From: Streptomyces sp. SID12501 | GTDB taxonomy: Bacteria; Actinomycetota; Actinomycetes; Streptomycetales; Streptomycetaceae | Direction of reading: 5' to 3' | Length of the DNA stretch: 64,000 nt | Assembly (NCBI RefSeq): GCF_010550245.1 | Contig: NZ_JAAGLU010000010.1 | Location: forward strand, 124,001 to 188,000 | Shown: positions 58,993 to 64,000 of the stretch, piece after piece | How the letters are laid out: every line of letters begins with the position of its first letter | Numbering within the stretch: the stretch's first letter is position 1 | The notes under the pieces: model-generated | What the model saw: the letters and a program-made list of their open reading frames with translations, nothing else | Database searches by the model: none | Told to the model about the DNA's origin: nothing | Program-made: the position numbers and the translations under genes

Positions 58993-59835
58993 CTACGGCA
59001 CCTTGTACGTGTCCCCGTACACCTTCCACTCCAGCGGTGTACGGAGGTCCAGGTTGCCCTCGTCGAGGAAGCGCCGTTGGGCCGTGTCGACGCGGCTGGT
59101 GTCAACGCCCGGCCGCTTGACCAGCATCGCCGTGCGTCGGGCGTCGAGGAACGCGACCAGGTACGTCTTCTCGTCGCCGCCCTCCGCCGGGCTGTCGGCC
59201 TTCTTCAGGGCGGCGGCGCGGATGCCGCCCACGCTGAACCGGTCGCTGCCCGGGCCGTGGTAGACCATCGCGTCGTAGTAGACGAACTGACCCAGCAGGC
59301 CCAGGCCGTCGCCGACGGCGAGACGCAGAGCCGGTCCGAAGTAGCCGGTGTCCCGCTTCTCGTCCTGTGCCTCGCGGAAGGCGGCTACCTTCGATTCCTG
59401 CTTCCAGGCCGCCGGGAACCCCGGATCCAGACCCTCGTGCGAGTCCGTGCCGTCGACCTCGCGCAGCGCCGGAAGGTAGGGCGCGAGGGCGTTGTCCGGG
59501 TGGGCCTTCGTGTAGCCGTCGACCAGGGTGAGCAGGTCGTGGGTGCCCGTACAGAACCCGATGATGCCGGCGGTGTAGCCCTGCCCGTCGCCGATGTCCT
59601 CGACATAGCCGTACGCACTGCGCCAGTCGAGCGTCCCGTTCTCGGCGCTCGCCACGATCTGCTGGGCCAGCTCCTTCTTCGCCGGATCGGCGAGCGTGGC
59701 CTCCGCGTCCAGCGAACCGGCCTCCTCCACGCGCTTGGCGTCGGGGCCGCGGGAGTCGTCCGACGCGACGGAAAGGCATGCGGTCGCTGCCAGCAGGGGG
59801 AGCACGGCGAGGAGGAGGACGCCGGTTCGTTTCAT
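58993..59835 (-). CDS. GH46 chitosanase, secreted or lipid-anchored
   Basis: 280 residues from ATG 59835. Signal peptide MKRTGVLLLAVLPLLAATAC, whose LAATAC resembles a lipobox, so it may be a lipoprotein or secreted form. GH46 features: AENGTLDWRSAYGYVEDIGDGQGYTAGIIGFCTGTHD with the catalytic Glu and Asp, PAWKQES-like PAAWKQESKVAAFREAQ, GQFVYYDAMVYHGPG, and the terminal RVDTAQRRFLDEGNLDL...WKVYGDTYKV. Hydrolyses chitosan. No CsnR-type box was recognised upstream. Confidence 0.9.
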   Translation of the reverse strand: MKRTGVLLLAVLPLLAATACLSVASDDSRGPDAKRVEEAGSLDAEATLADPAKKELAQQIVASAENGTLDWRSAYGYVEDIGDGQGYTAGIIGFCTGTHDLLTLVDGYTKAHPDNALAPYLPALREVDGTDSHEGLDPGFPAAWKQESKVAAFREAQDEKRDTGYFGPALRLAVGDGLGLLGQFVYYDAMVYHGPGSDRFSVGGIRAAALKKADSPAEGGDEKTYLVAFLDARRTAMLVKRPGVDTSRVDTAQRRFLDEGNLDLRTPLEWKVYGDTYKVP

Positions 59836-59943
59836 GGGGCACAAGAGTACGGGCCAGGGTACGCAAGGGTCATATGCTGCCCGGGCGGGCGTATGGGTGA
59901 CGTACCCTCAGCATTTCCGTCCGCCCTGGGAGGGGAGCCAGAC

Positions 59944-60663
59944 ATGGCCGCGATCAGTCTCACCAAGGTGGCGGAGACCGCGCCCGCGCTGGTCAGCCTC
60001 TACAAGAGTGCCGGGGCGGCTGTCGACCGGCACGGCCTCGACGGTCAGCGGGCCGCCGTCTATCTGGTGGTCGACTACTCCGGGTCGATGAAGCCGTACT
60101 ACCGGGACGGCAGTGTGCAGGCGCTTGCCGACCGGGTGCTGGGGCTGGCGGCCCACTTCGACGACGACGGGACGGTTCCCGTCGTCTTCTTCTCCACCGA
60201 CGTCGACGCCGTGACCGGTATCGCGCTCGACGACCACGCGGGGAGCGTCGACCGGATCGTGGCCGGGCTCGGGCACATGGGCAGGACCAGCTATCACCTG
60301 GCCATGGACGCGGTCATCGAGCACTACCTCGACAGCGGGTCGACGGCCCCCGCACTCGTCGTCTTCCAGACCGACGGCGGCCCGATCAACAAGCTCGCCG
60401 CCGAACGGTACGTGTGCAAGTCGGCGCGGCTGCCCCTGTTCTGGCAGTTCATCGGCTTCGGGGACACCGGCAGCAAACAGTTCGACTTCCTGCGCAAGCT
60501 CGACGAGCTGGCGGTGCCCGAGCGACGGGTCGTCGACAACGCCGGGTTCTTCCACGCCGGTTCCGATCCGCGCGCCGTGTCCGACGACGAGTTGTACGAC
60601 CGTCTGGTGGGCGAGTTCCCGAAGTGGCTGGTCGCCGCTCGGGCGGAGGGGATCGTCGGCTGA
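59944..60663 (+). CDS. VWA-domain protein
   Basis: 239 residues made up largely of one von Willebrand A domain. MIDAS metal site DYSGSM (AVYLVVDYSGSMKPYY, about 38-53), with later ligands near GHMGRTSYHLAMD and VVFQTDGGPIN. It resembles the stand-alone VWA proteins linked to TerD-type stress or tellurite systems, though no ter genes are nearby. No signal peptide, so cytoplasmic. ATG 59944 with GGAGGGGAG 8 nt upstream. Confidence 0.86.
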   Translation: MAAISLTKVAETAPALVSLYKSAGAAVDRHGLDGQRAAVYLVVDYSGSMKPYYRDGSVQALADRVLGLAAHFDDDGTVPVVFFSTDVDAVTGIALDDHAGSVDRIVAGLGHMGRTSYHLAMDAVIEHYLDSGSTAPALVVFQTDGGPINKLAAERYVCKSARLPLFWQFIGFGDTGSKQFDFLRKLDELAVPERRVVDNAGFFHAGSDPRAVSDDELYDRLVGEFPKWLVAARAEGIVG

Positions 60664-60719
60664 CACCGGCGTACACCCCGTTCGGCGTCGCTCCGAGTCC
60701 CTTGACTCCAATCTTCCCT

Positions 60720-60733
60720 AACAAGTGTTTGGT
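60720..60733. promoter_or_regulatory. Candidate KstR2 operator
   Basis: AACAAGTGTTTGGT matches the KstR2 consensus AnCAAGnnCTTGnT at 11 of its 12... fixed-type positions except C to T at position 9. It sits directly upstream of the putative -10, where binding would block transcription of ipdF. Confidence 0.65.
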
Positions 60734-60737
60734 AGGT

Positions 60738-60743
60738 TAGTGT
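60738..60743 (+). promoter_or_regulatory. Candidate -10 of a leaderless promoter (ipdF)
   Basis: TAGTGT ends 6 nt before ATG 60750; no Shine-Dalgarno is visible. It lies 4 nt downstream of the operator. Confidence 0.4.
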
Positions 60744-60749
60744 GGCCGC

Positions 60750-61535
60750 ATGGGAGACGTCGACAGTCCGGCGTACGTACCCGGACATGGGCTGCTGAAG
60801 GGGCGCACCGCCGTCATCACGGCGGCCGCCGGTGCGGGGATCGGTGGGGCAACCGCCCGCCGGTTCCTGGAGGAGGGCGCGCGCGTGCTGATCAGTGACG
60901 CACACGCGCGGCGGCTCAAGGAGTACGAGGGGGAGCTGGCCGGGGAGTTCGAGGGCGTCGACTCGATGCCCTGCGATGTCAGCGACGAACGCCAGGTCCG
61001 CGCCCTCTTCGACGCGGCCGTGGAAATGCACGGGCGGCTCGACATCGTCGTCAACAATGCCGGTCTCGGGGGTACTTCGACCCTCGTCGACATGACGGAC
61101 GAGCAGTGGTCGAGGGTGCTGGACGTGACGCTGGGCGGCACGTTCCGGTGTGTGCGGGCCGCGTTGCGGGCCTTTCGTGACGGCGGGGCAGGCGGCGTGA
61201 TCGTCAACAACGCGTCCGTCGTCGGCTGGCGGGCCCAGGCCGGGCAGGCGCACTACGCCGCCGCGAAGGCGGGCGTGATGGCACTGACCCGGAGCGCGGC
61301 GATCGAGGCCGCGGAGTACGGGGTCCGGGTCAACGCGGTGTCACCGAGCCTCGCCATGCATCCCCACCTCGTGAAGGTGACCACCCCCGAACTCCTGGCC
61401 GAACTGACGGCGCGTGAAGCCTTCGGGCGGTACGCCGAACCCTGGGAGGTTGCCAACGTGATCGTGTTCCTGGCGTCCGGCTACTCCTCGTACCTGACGG
61501 GGGAAGTCGTCTCCGTCAGCAGCCAGCACCCCTAG
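60750..61535 (+). CDS. ipdF: IpdF-like short-chain dehydrogenase (steroid C/D-ring degradation)
   Basis: 261 residues. Classical SDR: NAD-binding TAAAGAGIGGATARRF, NNAGLGG, catalytic Ser in NNASVVGWRAQAG and Tyr-Lys in HYAAAKAGVMALTRSAAIEAAEYGVRVNAVSPS. The stretch from VIVNNAS to SYLTGEVVSVSSQHP closely resembles mycobacterial IpdF (Rv3559c), which oxidises a hydroxyl on the HIP-CoA propionate intermediate of steroid breakdown. This is recall, not an alignment. Followed by kstR2 after 31 nt, and preceded by a KstR2-like operator. Confidence 0.82.
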   Translation: MGDVDSPAYVPGHGLLKGRTAVITAAAGAGIGGATARRFLEEGARVLISDAHARRLKEYEGELAGEFEGVDSMPCDVSDERQVRALFDAAVEMHGRLDIVVNNAGLGGTSTLVDMTDEQWSRVLDVTLGGTFRCVRAALRAFRDGGAGGVIVNNASVVGWRAQAGQAHYAAAKAGVMALTRSAAIEAAEYGVRVNAVSPSLAMHPHLVKVTTPELLAELTAREAFGRYAEPWEVANVIVFLASGYSSYLTGEVVSVSSQHP

Positions 61536-61554
61536 GACGGCACATGTCTGGGAC

Positions 61555-61560
61555 CACAAT
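61555..61560 (+). promoter_or_regulatory. Candidate -10 of a leaderless promoter (kstR2)
   Basis: CACAAT ends 6 nt before GTG 61567, as at hisI. No Shine-Dalgarno is visible. Confidence 0.4.
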
Positions 61561-61566
61561 GGGCGC

Positions 61567-62205
61567 GTGCCTCCTACGAAGAAGAAGCCCCAGGTGACCG
61601 CCGTGCCCGCCCGCCGCCGCGAAATCCTCGGCACCGCCGCCGAGGTCTTCGCCGAACAGGGCTACAACGCCACCACCGTACGCAAGATCGCGGACCACGC
61701 CGGCATGCTCGCGGGCAGCCTCTACTACCACTTCGACTCCAAGGAATCGATGCTGGAGGAGATCCTGCGCACGTTCCTCGACGAGCTGTGGGAGGGCTAC
61801 GACACCGTCCTGGACGCCGAGTCCGGGCCGCGCGAGACGCTGGAGGCGCTGGTCACCGAGTCGTTCCGGGAGATCGACCGGCACCGTGCCGCCGTCGCGA
61901 TCTACCAGAAGGAGTCCAAGCAGCTCGTCGTGCAGGAGCGGTTCGCGTTCCTCGCCGAGTCGCAGCGCAGATTCGAGAAGGCGTGGCTGTCCACGCTGGA
62001 ACGCGGAGTCGCCGCCGAGGTCTTCCGTGCCGACCTCGACATCCGGCTCACCTACCGCTTCGTGCGCGACACCGTGTGGGTCGCCGCGTCCTGGTACCGG
62101 CCGGGCGGACAGCACAGCCCGGAGGAGATCGCCCGCCAGTACCTGTCGATGGTGCTGGACGGGATCGCCGTACGTGAACAGCCGTACCTGAACAGCCCCA
62201 TGTGA
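61567..62205 (+). CDS. kstR2: KstR2-like TetR-family repressor
   Basis: 212 residues. N-terminal TetR helix-turn-helix: ILGTAAEVFAEQGYNATTVRKIADHAGMLAGSLYYHF (about 20-56). The C-terminal RDTVWVAASWYRPGG and EEIARQYLSMVLDGI strongly resemble mycobacterial KstR2 (Rv3557c), whose ligand is a HIP-CoA thioester and which controls steroid C/D-ring degradation genes. GTG 61567. The last residues (REQPYLNSPM) are encoded by the first units of a 14-bp tandem repeat. Confidence 0.85.
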   Translation: MPPTKKKPQVTAVPARRREILGTAAEVFAEQGYNATTVRKIADHAGMLAGSLYYHFDSKESMLEEILRTFLDELWEGYDTVLDAESGPRETLEALVTESFREIDRHRAAVAIYQKESKQLVVQERFAFLAESQRRFEKAWLSTLERGVAAEVFRADLDIRLTYRFVRDTVWVAASWYRPGGQHSPEEIARQYLSMVLDGIAVREQPYLNSPM

Positions 62206-62228
62206 ACAGACTTATGTGAACAGCCCTT
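62173..62228 (+). repeat. Four 14-bp tandem repeats across the kstR2 stop codon
   Basis: TGAACAG occurs at 62175, 62189, 62203 and 62217, exactly 14 nt apart; the unit is roughly (C/T)GTGAACAGCCnTA. The third TGA is the kstR2 stop. Two units are coding, two lie in the 41-nt gap before fadA6. Confidence 0.75.
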
Positions 62229-62246
62229 TTCTGTGAGGGAGTTGCC

Positions 62247-63404
62247 ATGGCCGAGGCCTACATCGTCGAAGCGGTCCGTACGCCCGTCGGGCGGCGTGGA
62301 GGTGGTCTGAGCGGTGTCCATCCGGCGGACCTGGGCGCGCATGCCCTGATCGCGCTCATGTCGCGGGCCGGGGTGGACCCGGCCGCCGTGGAGGACGTCG
62401 TCTTCGGCTGCCTGGACACGGTGGGGCCGCAGGCCGGTGACATCGCCCGCACCAGCTGGCTGGCCGCCGGACTCCCCGAGGAGGTGCCGGGGGTGACCGT
62501 CGACCGGCAGTGCGGATCCTCGCAGCAGGCCGTCCACTTCGCCGCCCAGGCCGTGTTGTCGGGCACGCAGGACCTGGTTGTCGCGGGTGGCGTCCAGAAC
62601 ATGTCGATGATCCCGATCGCCTTCGCCTCCCGTCAGGCCGCCCTGCCCCTGGGGCTCACCGAGGGCCCGTTCGCGGGCAGCACGGGCTGGCGGGCGCGGT
62701 ACGGGGAACGGCCGGTGAACCAGTTCGCCGGCGCCGAGATGATCGCCGCCAAGTGGGGCATCAGCAGGCAGGACCAGGAGGAGTACGCGCTGCGCTCGCA
62801 CGAACGTGCGGTCCTGGCCATCGATGAGGGCCGCTTCGCCCGCGAGACCGTGGCCTACGAGACGGTGACCGTCGACGAGGGACCGCGCAGGGACACCTCC
62901 CTGGCGAAGATGGCCGGCCTGAAGCCCGTCATCGAGGGCGGCACCATCACCGCCGCCGTCTCCTCCCAGGTGTCCGACGGCGCCGCCGCGATGCTGATCG
63001 CCTCCGAGCGGGCGGTACGCGAGCACGGGCTGCGGCCACGGGCCCGCGTCCACCATCTGTCCGTGCGGGGCGAGGACCCGATCCGGATGCTGACGGCGCC
63101 GATCCCGGCCACCGCCCACGCCCTCAAGAAGACCGGCCTGTCCATCGACGACATCGACCTCGTCGAGATCAACGAGGCCTTCGCCCCGGTCGTCCTGGCC
63201 TGGCTGAAGGAAACCGGCGCGGACCCTGCCAGGGTCAACGTCAACGGCGGCGCGATAGCCCTCGGTCACCCCCTCGGCGCGACCGGCGTCAAGCTGATGA
63301 CGACGCTGCTGCACGAACTGGAGCGCACGGGCGGGCGGTTCGGCCTTCAGACGATGTGCGAGGGCGGGGGACAGGCGAACGTGACGATCATCGAGCGGCT
63401 CTGA
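62247..63404 (+). CDS. fadA6: FadA6-like acetyl-CoA acetyltransferase
   Basis: 385-residue thiolase. Active-site Cys in VDRQCGSSQQAVHFAAQ (about 89), GGVQNMSMIPI, His-containing NEAFAPVVLAW, GGAIALGHPLGATGVKLM, and the second Cys in QTMCEGGGQANVTIIERL. The N-terminal and C-terminal stretches resemble mycobacterial FadA6 (Rv3556c), thiolase of steroid-ring breakdown. ATG 62247 has GAGGGAG about 7 nt upstream. Lies after kstR2, in the gene order kstR2-fadA6 also seen in mycobacteria. Confidence 0.87.
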   Translation: MAEAYIVEAVRTPVGRRGGGLSGVHPADLGAHALIALMSRAGVDPAAVEDVVFGCLDTVGPQAGDIARTSWLAAGLPEEVPGVTVDRQCGSSQQAVHFAAQAVLSGTQDLVVAGGVQNMSMIPIAFASRQAALPLGLTEGPFAGSTGWRARYGERPVNQFAGAEMIAAKWGISRQDQEEYALRSHERAVLAIDEGRFARETVAYETVTVDEGPRRDTSLAKMAGLKPVIEGGTITAAVSSQVSDGAAAMLIASERAVREHGLRPRARVHHLSVRGEDPIRMLTAPIPATAHALKKTGLSIDDIDLVEINEAFAPVVLAWLKETGADPARVNVNGGAIALGHPLGATGVKLMTTLLHELERTGGRFGLQTMCEGGGQANVTIIERL

Positions 63405-63409
63405 TCGAC

Positions 63410-64000
63410 TTGAACGGCTCGAACGGCTTGAAGGGCCGTGTCGCTCTTGTCACCGGCGGTACCCGCGGAGTCGGCGCGGGTGTCGCCCGAGCTCTCGTCG
63501 AGGCGGGGGCGGAGGTGCTGGTCTGCGCTCGCCGGCCGCCCGAAGTCCCGCTGCCCGGCGTGGAGTTCACGGCTGTCGACCTGCGGGACCGGACCGCCGT
63601 GTACGACTTCGTCGGAGGGCTGCCTCGACTTGATGTGCTCGTCAACAACGTAGGGGGGAGTCCTTATCGACCGTTGGGTGGTGGTGGTGAGGGAGGAGAC
63701 GGGGGACACGGGGGACACGGGGGACACGGGGGTGCCGACGTCGAGCGGCATGTTCGTGTGATCGAGCTGAACCTGATCACGCCGCTGACCGTCTCCCTCG
63801 CCGCTTACGAGCACCTGAAACGGGCCCGGGGATCCGTCGTGATGATCGGGAGCGTCAGCGGGAGCCGTCCCTCGCCCGGGACCGCCGCGTACGGTGCCGC
63901 CAAGGCCGGGCTGGAGCATCTCGCCCGCTCGATGGCCGTGGAATGGGCGCCCGACGTACGGGTCAACACCCTCGTCGTCGGGATGGTCCGAACCGAGCTG
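63410..64000 (+). CDS. SDR-family oxidoreductase, 3' end missing
   Basis: At least 197 residues, cut by the window end. GRVALVTGGTRGVGAGVARALV (Rossmann), NNVGGSPY, SVSGSRPSPG with the catalytic Ser, and AAYGAAKAGLEHLARSMAVEW with Tyr and Lys. A Gly/His-rich insert (GGGGEGGDGGHGGHGGHGG) lies between strands 4 and 5. The start is unclear: TTG 63410 or TTG 63428, both just after the fadA6 stop and without a good Shine-Dalgarno. Probably another steroid-ring catabolic step. Confidence 0.82.
   Translation, partial: MNGSNGLKGRVALVTGGTRGVGAGVARALVEAGAEVLVCARRPPEVPLPGVEFTAVDLRDRTAVYDFVGGLPRLDVLVNNVGGSPYRPLGGGGEGGDGGHGGHGGHGGADVERHVRVIELNLITPLTVSLAAYEHLKRARGSVVMIGSVSGSRPSPGTAAYGAAKAGLEHLARSMAVEWAPDVRVNTLVVGMVRTEL
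63701..63727 (+). repeat. Three tandem GGGGGACAC units inside the SDR gene
   Basis: Perfect 9-bp copies at 63701, 63710 and 63719, followed by GGGGGTGCC. They encode GGH three times, a flexible loop in the enzyme that related SDR proteins normally do not have. Confidence 0.7.

Overview
The window is about 70% G+C, uses many GTG starts and densely packed overlapping genes, and looks like the core chromosome of a Streptomyces species or close relative. Markers for this are DivIVA with a Gln/Met/Gly/Pro-rich segment, the bifunctional PriA (HisA/TrpF) isomerase, the small TrpM/TrpX protein, the TIGR02234 and HGxxPAAW membrane proteins of the trp region, and a translational T-box in front of ileS. 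The gene order matches, from memory, the Streptomyces coelicolor divIVA-ileS-dnaE-his-trp-lgt-gltBD region; this was not checked by a search. No tRNA, rRNA, CRISPR array, insertion sequence or prophage was seen.

Layout. 1-6.6 kb: end of divIVA, ileS on the minus strand with its T-box leader, a DksA/TraR-type zinc-finger protein with a Lys/Ala-rich tail, and lspA. 6.6-15 kb: pseudouridine synthase, GNAT acetyltransferase, MscS channel, dienelactone-hydrolase-like protein, Tat-exported PhoD phosphatase, DsbA-like thioredoxin protein, a membrane protein and a DUF2252 protein. 15-27.3 kb: dnaE, a small hydrophilic protein, a NYN-domain protein, an ABC exporter, a membrane protein, and a minus-strand group with ybaK and a LON-substrate-binding protein. 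27.5-33.3 kb: the histidine operon hisD-C-B-(54-aa membrane protein)-H-priA-ridA-hisF. 33.3-41.4 kb: a TIGR03085 protein, hisI, trpE, three small membrane proteins, then trpC-trpM-trpB-trpA. PriA serves both His and Trp synthesis. 41.5-43.4 kb: a second DsbA-like protein and lgt. lgt and lspA are both in the window, so both early lipoprotein-processing enzymes are here.

43.5-51.3 kb: a compact minus-strand seven-gene operon with four different ADP-ribosylglycohydrolase (DraG/ARH) family proteins, a ribokinase-type PfkB kinase, a CaiB/BaiF CoA-transferase and a CitE-like CoA lyase. Neighbouring genes overlap or lie within 8 nt. This is the most system-like unit whose function is not obvious. 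51.6-58.8 kb: a VIT1/CCC1 transporter and gltBD, with a GlnR-like box upstream. 58.9-60.7 kb: a GH46 chitosanase and a VWA protein. 60.7-64 kb: the start of a steroid C/D-ring degradation cluster (ipdF, kstR2, fadA6, a further SDR gene cut by the window edge), with a KstR2-like operator in front of ipdF.

Non-coding layer. There are at least three families of short dispersed repeats, one copy of which sits in frame inside the ribokinase gene. Strong hairpins lie at many gene ends. About ten genes have a -10-like hexamer 6-8 nt upstream of the start codon and mostly no Shine-Dalgarno, the layout of leaderless transcripts.
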